Assembly (NCBI GenBank): GCA_029781975.1
Contig: JAKOVQ010000005.1
Span: forward strand, 1 to 64,000
DNA length: 64,000 nucleotides
Direction: 5' to 3'
DNA from: Acidobacteriota bacterium
GTDB taxonomy: Bacteria > Acidobacteriota > Thermoanaerobaculia > UBA5066
A model generated the notes under the pieces. It worked only from the letters and a program-made list of their open reading frames with translations, had not been told where the DNA came from and made no database searches. Both the position numbers and the translations under genes were made by a program. Shown here one piece after another: positions 16,692 to 25,425 of this stretch. Position 1 is the stretch's first letter. Each line of letters starts with the position of its first letter.

Positions 16692-19091
16692 CTACTTCCC
16701 CCCGCGCCCGTCCTCGCCCTCGTCCCGGGCGGGGAGCTCGAGGAGCTCGACGGGGGGCGGGACCATCCGGACGATCCGGTCGCGCTTGACCAGCTCGTGC
16801 CCCTTCCCGCCCCGGCCGACGACCTCGTAGCGTCGCGTCACGGTGAGCATCGTGCCACGGGAGCTCTCGAGCGTCAGGGACGCGCGCTTCTCGTCCTCGC
16901 CGAAGAGGGCCGCCCCGACGAGCCGGTCGTCGTCGGCGAGGCGGATCCCCAGGACCCCCTTCCCCGGCCCCGACAGGACGGGGACCTCCCCGGCGGCGAA
17001 GAGGATCGCCCGGCCCCTCTCCGAGGCGAGGGCCACGACGTCCGTCGGCGCCACGGGGCCGACGAAGGCCACCTCGTCGCCCTCGCCGGGGCGCGCGTAG
17101 CGGCGGCCGGAGCGGGTCGTCGTCTCCCGGAACGCGTCGAGCGAGAAGCGGAGGACGAGGCCCCGTCGCGTGGCGGCGAGGAGCTCGACGCCCTCGGCGG
17201 GGGTGACGCGGGGGTCGAGCGAGAGGGCCGCGACGACCCGCTCGCCGTCGGCGAACTTGAAGAGCTTCTGGACCGGGTCGCCGTAGCCGGTGGAGGGGGG
17301 GATGTCGTTGATGCGGAGGACGTAGGCCGAGCCCTGGTTCGAGAAGAGGACGGCCAGCTCCTTCGTCGACCCCTGGAGCACGGCCTGGACCTCGTCCCCT
17401 TCCCTCAGGCGCGTCTGCTTCGGGTCCTTCAGCTCCCGCACCCGCTTGATCCAGCCGTCGACGGTCAGGACGCCGCAGGTGTCCTCGTGCTGGATGAAGG
17501 CCTCGGCGTCGTACTCGGGCTCGTCGGTCGCGGCGGTGACGCGGGTCTTGCGCTTCTCCCCCGAGAGGAGGCCGCGCACCTCCACGAGCTCGCGCTGGAC
17601 GACCCCCCAGAGCTTCTGCGGCGATCGGAGGATCGCCTCGATCCTTCCGGCCTCCGCCTTCTTCTCGGCCAGCTCCTTCCGGATCGCGTCGATCTCGAGC
17701 CGGGCGAGCTTGTAGAGCTTGGTCTCCAGGACGGCATCGGCCTGCTCGTCGTCGAGCCCGAAGCGGGCCATCAGCTTCACGGCGGCGTCGGCCTTGCCGT
17801 CGGACCGCCGGATGATCCGGATCGCCTCGTCGAGGGCGTCGTAGATCAGGACGAACCCCTCGAGGAGGTGGATCCGGCGCCTCAGCTCCTCCAGGTCGAA
17901 CTCGAACCGCCGCCTCACCGTCAGGAAGCGGAAGTCGAGGAACTGCAGGAGGATCTCGCGGATCGGCAGGCGCGCGGGGCGGCACGGGACGTCGGTCGGG
18001 GGGCTCGGGGGCACCCGGCCCGCCGCGCGCGCGGCGCCGGCCGCCTCGCTCCCCGGCGGGACGAGGCAGGTGAGGTTGACCGGCACCGTCGTCTGGAGCG
18101 GCGTGTGCTTGAAGAGGTAGGTCATGACGAGCGCGGGGTCGGCGTCGCGCTTGACCTCGAGGACGATCCTCACGTCGTCCGTCGACTCGTCGCGGACGTC
18201 GACGAGCGCCGGGAGCTTCCGCGAGAGGATCACCTCGGCGATCTTCTCGACGAGCGTCGCCTTGGCGACCCCGTACGGGATCGCCGTCACGACGATCCCC
18301 TTCGCGCCGCGTCCCCGCTCCTCGACCTCGTACTCGGCCCTCAGCTTCAGCGTCCCCTGGCCGCTCTCGTAGATCTCCCGGAGCTCGCGCTTGGAGGAGA
18401 GGAGCTGCCCCCCCGTCGGGAAGTCGGGGCCCCGGATGGAGCGGAGCGGGTCCGCGTCGGGGTCGTCGACGAGGGCGATCGCCGCGTCGAGGACCTCCAC
18501 CGGGTTGTGCGGAGGGATGGCCGTCGCCATCCCGACGGCGATCCCGGTCGCCCCGTTGACGAGGAGGTTCGGGTAGCGGGCCGGCAGGACCACCGGCTCG
18601 GAGTGGACCCCGTCGAAGTTGGGCCGCCAGTCGACCGTCCGCTTCCGGATCTCCGAGAGGAGCTCGACCGCGAGCGGGCGGAGGCGGGCCTCGGTGTAGC
18701 GGTAGGCCGCCGCCCCGTCGCCGTCGAGGGAGCCGAAGTTCCCGTGCCCCTGGACGAGCGGCGCGCGCATCACGAAGTCCTGCGCCATCCGGACCATCGC
18801 GTCGTAGATCGCCACGTCGCCGTGCGGGTGGTACTTGCCGATGACGTCGCCCACCACCGTCGCCGACTTCTTGAACTTGGCGTCGGGCGTCAGGTGGAGG
18901 TTCTGGTACATCGCGAAGAGGATCCGGCGCTGGACGGGCTTCAGCCCGTCGCGGACGTCGGGAAGGGCGCGGCTGGTGATGACCGACAGGGCGTAGTTCA
19001 GGTACCGGCGGCGGGCCTCCTCGGGGAGGACGATCTCCGCGTCGAGCGGGAGGGCGGCCTGGGCGGGACCGGGATGCTTCGTGCGCGTCAT
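16692..19091 (-). CDS. Type IIA DNA topoisomerase subunit A (gyrase A/ParC family)
   Basis: 799 aa. Breakage-rejoining subunit: [38 protein letters not shown] and [10 protein letters not shown] with the active-site Tyr, followed by the tower and coiled-coil helices and a C-terminal beta-pinwheel. A Pro/Ala-rich insertion of about 30 residues ([19 protein letters not shown]) interrupts the domain after LTCLVPP. A GyrA-box-like GRGGKG occurs only near the C-terminus (about residue 765), not in the first blade. No B subunit is adjacent, so gyrase versus topoisomerase IV is undecided. ATG preceded by GAGGAG. Confidence 0.88.
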   Translation of the reverse strand: MTRTKHPGPAQAALPLDAEIVLPEEARRRYLNYALSVITSRALPDVRDGLKPVQRRILFAMYQNLHLTPDAKFKKSATVVGDVIGKYHPHGDVAIYDAMVRMAQDFVMRAPLVQGHGNFGSLDGDGAAAYRYTEARLRPLAVELLSEIRKRTVDWRPNFDGVHSEPVVLPARYPNLLVNGATGIAVGMATAIPPHNPVEVLDAAIALVDDPDADPLRSIRGPDFPTGGQLLSSKRELREIYESGQGTLKLRAEYEVEERGRGAKGIVVTAIPYGVAKATLVEKIAEVILSRKLPALVDVRDESTDDVRIVLEVKRDADPALVMTYLFKHTPLQTTVPVNLTCLVPPGSEAAGAARAAGRVPPSPPTDVPCRPARLPIREILLQFLDFRFLTVRRRFEFDLEELRRRIHLLEGFVLIYDALDEAIRIIRRSDGKADAAVKLMARFGLDDEQADAVLETKLYKLARLEIDAIRKELAEKKAEAGRIEAILRSPQKLWGVVQRELVEVRGLLSGEKRKTRVTAATDEPEYDAEAFIQHEDTCGVLTVDGWIKRVRELKDPKQTRLREGDEVQAVLQGSTKELAVLFSNQGSAYVLRINDIPPSTGYGDPVQKLFKFADGERVVAALSLDPRVTPAEGVELLAATRRGLVLRFSLDAFRETTTRSGRRYARPGEGDEVAFVGPVAPTDVVALASERGRAILFAAGEVPVLSGPGKGVLGIRLADDDRLVGAALFGEDEKRASLTLESSRGTMLTVTRRYEVVGRGGKGHELVKRDRIVRMVPPPVELLELPARDEGEDGRGGK

Positions 19092-19114
19092 CGGCTCCTC
19101 TCGTCAGAAAGCGA

Positions 19115-19142
19115 ACTCCCCCCGCGCGAGGCCGGGGGGAGT
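19115..19142 (-). terminator. Likely intrinsic terminator after the S1-domain gene
   Basis: Perfect 9-bp stem ACTCCCCCC/GGGGGGAGT with a 10-nt loop, followed on the minus strand by TCGCTTTCTG. The T-tract is weak, so efficiency is uncertain. It lies between the S1-domain gene and the topoisomerase gene. Confidence 0.5.
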
Positions 19143-19194
19143 CCGGGACGAGGCGAATCGGGGTGCGGGCCGGCAGGCTCCGGCCGGACGGGGA

Positions 19195-20700
19195 TCAGGA
19201 CGACGTCTTGGTCGAGCGCTGGCTCTTGGCCGGCGACTCGAGGGCCGCCAGGAGGGAGGCGCCGAAGCCCGTGATCCGCTGCGGGTCCCCCTTCTCGCGC
19301 CGGGCCGACTCCTCGCGGTACTTGCGGACCTCGCCGCGCTCCGCCTCGTCGCGGGCCCCGGAGACCGAGAGGGAGATCCTGCGGCGCTGGGTGTCGAGGC
19401 CGATGACCTTCACCTCGACCTTCTGGCCGGGGGCGAACGACTTGCTGGCGGGGGTGCCGTGCGGGAGGCCGGTCTCCGAGTTCGGGATGAGGCCGGTCAG
19501 CCCCGGCTCGAGGCGGACGAAGACCCCGAACGGGGCGACGTTCTCCACCTCGCCCGGAACGACGGTCCCCTCGCCCAGGCGGGAGGCGATCCCGTCCCAG
19601 GGGTCGCTGCTGGAGACCTCGCGCATCGTCAGCGAGAGGCGCCGGTGCTCCTCGTCGACCTCGCGGACCCACCCGGTGATCACCTGGCCGACCGCGAGGG
19701 AGGGGTCGTGGACGTCGACCCCGGGAGGGAGCTGCGAGACGTGGACGAGGCCGTCGATGCCCGGCTCGACCTCGAGGAAGAGGCCGAACTCGGCGTGCCG
19801 GGCCACGGGGGCCGAGAAGGCGGAGCCGACCGGCAGCCGCTGCGCGAGCCCTTCCCAGGGGTCCTTCTCGAGCTCCTTCATCGAGAGGGAGATCCGCTTC
19901 CCCTCGTTCTCGACCTTCGTCACCTTCACCGTCACCTCCTGGCCGACGGCCAGGACGTCGCGGGCGTGGGCGACGCGCTTGCGGGAGATCTCGGTGACGT
20001 GGACGAGGCCGTCGATCCCGCCGAGGTCGACGAACGCGCCGAAGTCGGTGATGGAGCGGACGCGCCCCGTGAGGACCGCGCCGGGGACCACGTGCTCGCG
20101 GGTCTGGGCGGCCTGCTCCTCGGCGACCTCGCGGAGGATGACGGCGCGGGAGACGACGACGCGGCGGCCGTCCTCGGAGTACTCGATGACCCGGAAGTCG
20201 AAGGCCTGCCCGACGAAGGCCTGGAGGGCGGCCTCGTCGTGGCGGCCCACGTCGATCTGGGAGACGGGGCAGAAGGCGCGCGGGCCCCCGACGCCGCCGA
20301 TGGCGACGTCGAAGCCCCCCTTGTTGCGGCCCATCACCTTGCCCAGGACGGGGATCCGGGCCTCCCAGGCCGCGCGGAGCTCGGCCTTGGCCCTCTTGGC
20401 GACGGCCAGCTTCCGCGACAGGCGGATGTCCGGCCCGGCCTTGATCACGACGGCGTCGATGGAGTCGCCGACCTTCTCCCCCTCCAGCTCGTGGAGGTCC
20501 ATGAGGGCTTCGGACTTCCCGCCGATCGACACGAGGACGACGTCGGGGGTGATTCCGGCGATCACGCCGGAGACCACGTCCCCTTCTGCCGGCTTCTTGG
20601 TGGCGGGGAAGGTGGCCTCGAGGGCCGCCTCGAACGCATGACGATCGGCCGTCTCGGTCGAGGAGTCGGCGGCGGGGGGAGCGGCAAGCTGGTGGGACAC
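19195..20700 (-). CDS. rpsA: S1 RNA-binding domain protein (ribosomal protein S1-like)
   Basis: 501 aa. About five S1 motifs in tandem: GDVVSGVIAGITPDVVLVSIG (about residue 40), GKVMGRNKGGFDVAI, GAVLTGRVRSITDFGAFVDLGGIDGLVHVTEIS, AFSAPVARHAEFGLFLEVEPGIDGLVHVSQL and VPGEVENVAPFGVFVRLEPGLTGLIP. A Ser/Thr/Lys tail follows. Likely recruits mRNA to the 30S subunit. It is shorter than the six-domain E. coli S1. The minus-strand TAGAAT at 20764-20769 may be its -10 box, giving a leader of about 57 nt. Confidence 0.87.
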   Translation of the reverse strand: MSHQLAAPPAADSSTETADRHAFEAALEATFPATKKPAEGDVVSGVIAGITPDVVLVSIGGKSEALMDLHELEGEKVGDSIDAVVIKAGPDIRLSRKLAVAKRAKAELRAAWEARIPVLGKVMGRNKGGFDVAIGGVGGPRAFCPVSQIDVGRHDEAALQAFVGQAFDFRVIEYSEDGRRVVVSRAVILREVAEEQAAQTREHVVPGAVLTGRVRSITDFGAFVDLGGIDGLVHVTEISRKRVAHARDVLAVGQEVTVKVTKVENEGKRISLSMKELEKDPWEGLAQRLPVGSAFSAPVARHAEFGLFLEVEPGIDGLVHVSQLPPGVDVHDPSLAVGQVITGWVREVDEEHRRLSLTMREVSSSDPWDGIASRLGEGTVVPGEVENVAPFGVFVRLEPGLTGLIPNSETGLPHGTPASKSFAPGQKVEVKVIGLDTQRRRISLSVSGARDEAERGEVRKYREESARREKGDPQRITGFGASLLAALESPAKSQRSTKTSS

Positions 20701-20763
20701 GGGAGATCTCCTGACCCGCGTGTGTGAGTCCGCCGGGCGCTCCGGCGGGCAGCGGGATCACGG

Positions 20764-20769
20764 ATTCTA
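20764..20769 (-). promoter_or_regulatory. Possible -10 box for the S1-domain gene
   Basis: TAGAAT on the minus strand in the divergent gap with the E1 dehydrogenase gene. It matches -10 boxes seen elsewhere in the window, but no -35 box is evident. Confidence 0.35.
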
Positions 20770-20905
20770 AACCCATTCCCCGGAGGGCCCCGGCCAGGGG
20801 GGGGCTGCCCACCCATCCGAAATCGAGACCGGTTCGCTATCATCGGGGTTTATGCGGCCCGGCCCCCGGGGAGACCCGGCGTGCGGCCGGCGCGGAGGTA
20901 CGAAC

Positions 20906-22996
20906 GTGAGCGACACCACCCTGGCGGTATCCGAAGCCTCCCGGCTCCTCGAGGCCCTGAACCCGAGCCGCGAGGAGCTGAGGCGCTGGTACGCGTTAAT
21001 GCATCTCGGCCGCGTGCTCGACGACAAGGCGCCGAACTACCTCAAGCAGGGGCTCGGCTGGTCGTACCACGCCCCGTGCGCCGGTCACGACGGGATCCAG
21101 GTCGCCCTCGGGACGACGTTCCGCCCGAAGTTCGACTACCTCTTCCCCTACTACCGGGACCTCACGACGTGCCTGTCGGCGGGCGTCACCGCCGAGCAGA
21201 TCCTCCTGAACGGCATGTCGAAGGCGACCGACGTCGCCTCCGGCGGCCGGCACATGTCGAACCACTTCGCGAACCACGACCTCTACATCTGGAACGTCTC
21301 CTCGTGCGTGGCCAACCACGCGCAGCACGCCGCCGGCCTCGGCCGCGCGGTCCGCTCCTACGGGCTGAAGAGCATCGTCTTCTGCTCGATGGGAGAGTCG
21401 TCGACCTCCGAGGGCTACTACTACGAGGCGGTCAACGGCTGCTCGCTCAACAAGCTCCCCGTCGTCTTCGTCATCCAGGACAACGGCTACGGGATCTCTG
21501 TCCCCAAGCACCAGCAGACGGCGAACCGCTACTCGTCGGACAACTTCGCGAGCTTCCCGAACCTGCGGGTCGTCCACTGCGACGGCAAGGACGTCCTCGA
21601 CTCCGTCCGGGCGATGCGCGAGGCGGTCACGTTCGTCCAGAGCGGCGCGGGCTGCGCCATCGTCCACGCGGAGTGCGTGCGGATCGGCTCCCACTCGAAC
21701 TCGGACCGGCACGAGCTCTACCGCTCGCCCGAGGAGCTCGAGGCCGCGCGGGCCCTCGACCCGATCCCCCGCTTCCGGCGCCTCCTGATCGAGGGGGGCG
21801 CCCTCACGGAGGAGGAGGTCCGGGCGATCGAGGAGGAGAGCTTCCGGACCTACGAGGCCGCGGCGGACCGCGCCCGCTCGGCCCCCGACCCGGACCCGGG
21901 CTCGATCTTCGACTTCGTCGTCCCCGAGCCCTGGGTCCCGGAAGGGGACGGCCTCGCCGACGTCCCCCTCACCCCGGCCACCTCGGCCGCGGGCGCCGCG
22001 AACCCCGAGATGACGCTGATCCACGCCGTCAACGGCGCCATGAAGGAGCTCTTCCGCGAGAACGAGGACACCTTCATCTGGGGGCAGGACGTCGCCTCCA
22101 AGGACAAGGGCGGGATCTTCAACGTGACCAAGGGGATGGAGAAGGAGTTCGGGAGCCACCGCGTCTTCAACGGGCCGATCGCCGAGGACTACATCCTCGG
22201 GATGGCCGACGGCTTCTCGAGGATCTGCGACGGCATCCGGGTCATCGTCGAGGGGGCCGAGTTCGCCGACTACTTCTGGCCGGCCGCCGAGCAGATGGTC
22301 GAGATGTCCCACGAGTACTGGCGGACGAACGGCCGCTTCGCGCCGAACGTCACGGTCCGCCTCGCCTCGGGGGGCTACATCGGCGGCGGCCTCTACCACT
22401 CGCAGAACATCGAGGGGTGGCTGACGACGCTCCCGGGGATCCGCGTCGTCGTCCCCGCCTTCGCGGACGACGCGGCCGGCCTCCTCCGGACGTCGGTCCG
22501 TTCCCGCGGCATCACCCTCTACCTCGAGCCCAAGTTCCTCTACAACTCGCCCCTCGCCAAGACCCACGTCCCGGACGGCTTCGCCGTCCCGTTCGGCAAG
22601 GCGCGGACGCGGCGGGTCGGACGCGACCTGACCGTCGTCGCGTACGGGACCCCGGTCCACTGGGCCCTCGAGGCCGCTCGGACGCTCGCCGCCGAGGGGA
22701 AGGAGCTGGAGGTGATCGACCTCCGGTCGCTCCAGCCGCTCGACTTCGACGCGATCGCGCGGTCGGTGAAGAAGACCGCCCGGGCCCTCGTCGTCCACGA
22801 GGACAAGGTCCAGGGCGGCTTCGGCGGCGAGGTCGCCGCGCGGATCGCCGCCGAGCTCTTCGAGTACCTCGACGCGCCGGTCGAGCGGGTCGGCTCCACG
22901 TTCACGCCGGTCGGCTTCCACCGGACCCTGGAGAAGGCGATCCTCCCGAGCACGGACCGTGTCCTCGCGGCGGCGCGGAAGCTCCTGGCCTACTGA
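20906..22996 (+). CDS. Fused 2-oxoacid dehydrogenase E1 alpha-beta (branched-chain/2-oxoisovalerate type)
   Basis: 696 aa. The N-terminal half is an E1 alpha TPP domain: AGHDGIQVALG, the TPP/Mg motif MGESSTSEG through QDNGYGIS, and the SHSNSD phosphorylation-loop equivalent. After a Pro/Ala linker (about residues 345-370), the C-terminal half is E1 beta: FIWGQDVASKDKGG, FNGPIAEDYILGMADGF, LEPKFLYN and VVHEDKVQGGFGGEVAARI. Such single-chain E1s decarboxylate branched-chain 2-oxoacids and pass the acyl group to a lipoyl E2; no E2 or E3 gene is nearby. GTG 20906 follows GGAGGT. An ATG at 20852, 8 nt after TATCAT, is an alternative giving 714 aa. Confidence 0.88.
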   Translation: MSDTTLAVSEASRLLEALNPSREELRRWYALMHLGRVLDDKAPNYLKQGLGWSYHAPCAGHDGIQVALGTTFRPKFDYLFPYYRDLTTCLSAGVTAEQILLNGMSKATDVASGGRHMSNHFANHDLYIWNVSSCVANHAQHAAGLGRAVRSYGLKSIVFCSMGESSTSEGYYYEAVNGCSLNKLPVVFVIQDNGYGISVPKHQQTANRYSSDNFASFPNLRVVHCDGKDVLDSVRAMREAVTFVQSGAGCAIVHAECVRIGSHSNSDRHELYRSPEELEAARALDPIPRFRRLLIEGGALTEEEVRAIEEESFRTYEAAADRARSAPDPDPGSIFDFVVPEPWVPEGDGLADVPLTPATSAAGAANPEMTLIHAVNGAMKELFRENEDTFIWGQDVASKDKGGIFNVTKGMEKEFGSHRVFNGPIAEDYILGMADGFSRICDGIRVIVEGAEFADYFWPAAEQMVEMSHEYWRTNGRFAPNVTVRLASGGYIGGGLYHSQNIEGWLTTLPGIRVVVPAFADDAAGLLRTSVRSRGITLYLEPKFLYNSPLAKTHVPDGFAVPFGKARTRRVGRDLTVVAYGTPVHWALEAARTLAAEGKELEVIDLRSLQPLDFDAIARSVKKTARALVVHEDKVQGGFGGEVAARIAAELFEYLDAPVERVGSTFTPVGFHRTLEKAILPSTDRVLAAARKLLAY

Positions 22997-23146
22997 TTCC
23001 GACACTTTCGTAATCGGACGGTCGGTTCCCTACGCTTTCGTCGGCCCCGGCTCCCGAGGGGACCGAGGAACGCCCCTGGCCGGGGCACCTTCCCCCCGTC
23101 CCCGGCCGCCCCGCGGCTTCGCCAGGGAGGGAGCGGAGCTCATTTC

Positions 23147-23190
23147 CGACATTCCTGTCGAATGCGATTCACTCCCAAACAGGAATGTCG
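23147..23190 (+). promoter_or_regulatory. Perfect 12-bp inverted repeat upstream of the amtB operon
   Basis: CGACATTCCTGT (23147-23158) and its exact complement ACAGGAATGTCG (23179-23190) are separated by 20 nt. The arms are A+T-richer than the surroundings. The half-site centres are 32 bp apart, about three helical turns, which fits a two-site operator for a dimeric regulator. It could also form an RNA hairpin, but no T-tract follows. It is the clearest structure in the 22997-23340 gap, which otherwise holds no gene I can support. Confidence 0.5.
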
Positions 23191-23340
23191 TCCGTCAGGT
23201 GTGAGGCCAGGGCGGACCGACGCCCGGCCATCTCGCTCTCCCCTCACGACTTCCTCCACGACCGGGCCCGGCGGAGCCGGGCGGCATCCGTCGTGCACCG
23301 CGGGGGGCACGCCGGGTCCGACCCGGCGAGGAGGAAGGAC

Positions 23341-23373
23341 ATGACGGAGACCAACCGGGAGACCTCGAGGTGA
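23341..23373 (+). CDS. Possible ten-codon leader peptide coupled to amtB
   Basis: ATG at 23341 after a strong GAGGAGGAAGGAC Shine-Dalgarno encodes MTETNRETSR; its TGA overlaps the amtB GTG (GTGA). The strong ribosome site belongs to this ORF rather than to amtB, so amtB translation probably depends on it. Too short to call by homology. Confidence 0.35.
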   Translation: MTETNRETSR

Positions 23374-24974
23374 GGGCCGCCACGCGGGCCCTTTCGGTCC
23401 TGGCGATCGCGGCGCTCGTCGCCGGGTCGCTCTCGGCGCTGGCGGCGGCCGACCCGTCCGGCGCGAGCACGGGCGGGATCGCCAACGTGCCGGCGAAGGT
23501 CGCGGGCCAGCCGACCCTCCAGGAGGTAGGCGCCGCGGTCGGTCAGACCCGCGTCGCCCTGAACTTCGTCTGGGTCCTCCTCGCCGGATTCCTCGTGATG
23601 TTCATGCAGGCGGGCTTCGCCCTGGCCGAGACGGGCTTCACCCGGGCCAAGAACGCCGCCCACACGATGACCATGAACTTCATGGTCTACGGCCTCGGGA
23701 TCCTCGGCTTCTGGGCGACCGGTTTCGCCCTCCAGATGGGGGGCTCGGGCGCGCCGATGGGCGCCGCCCTGACGGCGCCGGAGGGGATGGCCAAGCTCTT
23801 CGGCCCGACGATCGGGGGGAACGTGTGGGGTCTGTTCGGAGGCTCCGGGTTCTTCCTCTCGGGCGCCGGCTACGACGTCGCCGCCTTCGCGATGTTCCTC
23901 TTCCAGATGGTCTTCATGGACACGGCGCTCACCATCCCGACCGGCGCGATGGCCGAGCGGTGGAAGCTGTCGGCCTTCGTCCTCTACAGCCTCGTCGCCT
24001 CCGGCCTCATCTACCCGGTCTTCGCCTGCTGGGCCTGGGGGGGTGGCTGGCTCGCGACGCTCGGCAAGTACGTCCACCTGGGGCACGGCTACGTCGACTT
24101 CGCCGGCTCCGGCGTCGTCCACCTGACGGGCGGGGTCATGGCGCTCACCGGCGCGTACGTCCTCGGGCCCCGCATCGGCAAGTACGTGAAGGGCGAGGCC
24201 CGGGCCATCCCGGGGCACAACCTCCCGATGGCGTTCCTCGGCTGCTTCATCCTCGCGTTCGGCTGGTTCGGCTTCAACGCCGGCTCCACCCTCGCCGGGA
24301 CCGACCTGAGGATCGCGGTCGTGGCGACGAACACGATGCTCGCCTCGGCCTCGGGCGCCCTCCTCTCGTTCCTCTACACCTGGTGGAGGTACAAGAAGCC
24401 CGACCCGTCGATGAGCGTCAACGGGATGCTCGCGGGGCTCGTCGCGATCACGGCCCCGTGCGCGTTCGTGAACGCGCCCGTGGCGGTCCTGATCGGGGCC
24501 GTCTCAGGCGTCCTGGTGGTCGTCGCCGCGCTCTTCATCGAAAACAGTCTGAAGCTCGACGACCCCGTCGGCGCCATCGCGGTCCACGGCGTCAACGGCG
24601 CCTGGGGCCTCGTCGCGCTCGGCCTCTTCGCCGACGGGACGTACGGCGGCGGGTGGAACGGCGGCCCGGCCGCGGGGGTCACCGGCCTCCTGTACGGCGA
24701 CGCGAGCCAGCTCTGGGCCCAGCTCGTCGGGATCGGCGCCAACGTCCTCTGGGTCGGCGTCGCGAGCCTCGTCCTCTTTAAGGCGCTCGACGCCCTGGTC
24801 GGGATGCGCGTCACCGCCGAGCAGGAGATGCAGGGGCTCGATTTCCACGAGGTCTCCGCCCCCGCCTACCCGGGAGAGGGCTCCCCCGTCCATTTCCCCG
24901 TCTTCGCGAGCGCGCCGAAGAAGGCCGCAACCCCGGCCGCCCTGGCGGCCGCCCCGGCCCCGGGCGGGAAGTGA
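23370..24974 (+). CDS. amtB: Ammonium transporter (Amt/MEP family)
   Basis: 534 aa. Trimeric inner-membrane ammonium channel. A cleavable N-terminal signal (VLAIAALVAGSLSALAAAD) precedes about 11 membrane helices. The two pore histidines are in GSGVVHLTGG and VHGVNGAWG; AGFALAETGF and GFNAGSTLAG are family signatures. The C-terminus has a longer, Ala/Pro-rich tail than E. coli AmtB. GTG start at 23370 is chosen over a downstream start because it retains the signal peptide and overlaps the leader ORF. It is followed 13 nt later by a PII gene, the usual arrangement for nitrogen-controlled ammonium uptake. Confidence 0.94.
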   Translation: MRAATRALSVLAIAALVAGSLSALAAADPSGASTGGIANVPAKVAGQPTLQEVGAAVGQTRVALNFVWVLLAGFLVMFMQAGFALAETGFTRAKNAAHTMTMNFMVYGLGILGFWATGFALQMGGSGAPMGAALTAPEGMAKLFGPTIGGNVWGLFGGSGFFLSGAGYDVAAFAMFLFQMVFMDTALTIPTGAMAERWKLSAFVLYSLVASGLIYPVFACWAWGGGWLATLGKYVHLGHGYVDFAGSGVVHLTGGVMALTGAYVLGPRIGKYVKGEARAIPGHNLPMAFLGCFILAFGWFGFNAGSTLAGTDLRIAVVATNTMLASASGALLSFLYTWWRYKKPDPSMSVNGMLAGLVAITAPCAFVNAPVAVLIGAVSGVLVVVAALFIENSLKLDDPVGAIAVHGVNGAWGLVALGLFADGTYGGGWNGGPAAGVTGLLYGDASQLWAQLVGIGANVLWVGVASLVLFKALDALVGMRVTAEQEMQGLDFHEVSAPAYPGEGSPVHFPVFASAPKKAATPAALAAAPAPGGK

Positions 24975-24987
24975 GAGGAGCGCCGCC

Positions 24988-25353
24988 ATGAAGATGATCA
25001 CCGCCATCGTCCGCCCGGAGAAGCTCGACGCCGTCAAGGCCGCCCTCTTCGCGGCCGAGGTCGAGGGGCTCACCATCACCCGCGTCTCCGGCCACGGGGG
25101 GGAGACGACGATCCTCGAGAGCTATCGCGGACACCCGCTGGTCTACGAGTTCCACGACAAGGTCCGGTTCGACATCGGGGTCTCCGATCCGTTCGTCGAC
25201 GTGACGATCGACGCCATCGTCGAGGCGGCGCGGACCGGGGAGGTGGGGGACGGGAAGATCTTCGTCACCCCGCTCGAGCGCGTGGTCCGGATCCGGACCG
25301 GCGAGGTCGACCGCGAGGCGGTCACGCCGGTCCACGTCCTCCAGAAACGGTAG
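24988..25353 (+). CDS. PII-family nitrogen regulatory protein with altered T-loop
   Basis: 121 aa. PII fold confirmed by MKMITAIVRPEKLDAVKAAL at the start and GDGKIFVTPLERVVRIRTGE at residues 87-106 (ATP-binding B/C loops). The T-loop reads YRGHPLVYEF where canonical GlnB/GlnK has YRGAEY: residue 51, the uridylylated Tyr, is Leu here, with a Tyr two residues later. Binding to AmtB via the T-loop is likely from the gene pairing. Control by GlnD uridylylation at Tyr51 is not expected, so regulation may be by ATP/ADP/2-oxoglutarate only. NrgB-type PII proteins are the nearest comparison. Confidence 0.88.
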   Translation: MKMITAIVRPEKLDAVKAALFAAEVEGLTITRVSGHGGETTILESYRGHPLVYEFHDKVRFDIGVSDPFVDVTIDAIVEAARTGEVGDGKIFVTPLERVVRIRTGEVDREAVTPVHVLQKR

Positions 25354-25381
25354 CCTCGGCCCGTCCGGCCGATTCCCGATC

Positions 25382-25408
25382 GGGGGTCCCTCCGCGCGGG
25401 GGACCCCC
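25382..25408 (+). terminator. Hairpin between the PII gene and the porin gene
   Basis: Perfect 9-bp stem GGGGGTCCC/GGGACCCCC with a 9-nt loop, then TTCCG. There is no T-run, and the porin Shine-Dalgarno (TAAGGAG) follows within 6 nt. It may reduce read-through or stabilise the amtB-PII mRNA rather than end it. Confidence 0.45.
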
Positions 25409-25425
25409 TTCCGTAAGGAGTGCCC

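Noticed and set aside
23043..23086. Long-loop hairpin GCCCCGGC/GCCGGGGC after the E1 gene as a terminator
   Set aside because: The 8-bp stem has a loop of about 30 nt and no T-tract, too weak to call.
22997..23146. Sigma-54 promoter for the amtB operon
   Set aside because: No TGGCAC-N5-TTGC match exists in the gap. The closest string (TGGCCGGGGCACC) lacks the required spacing.
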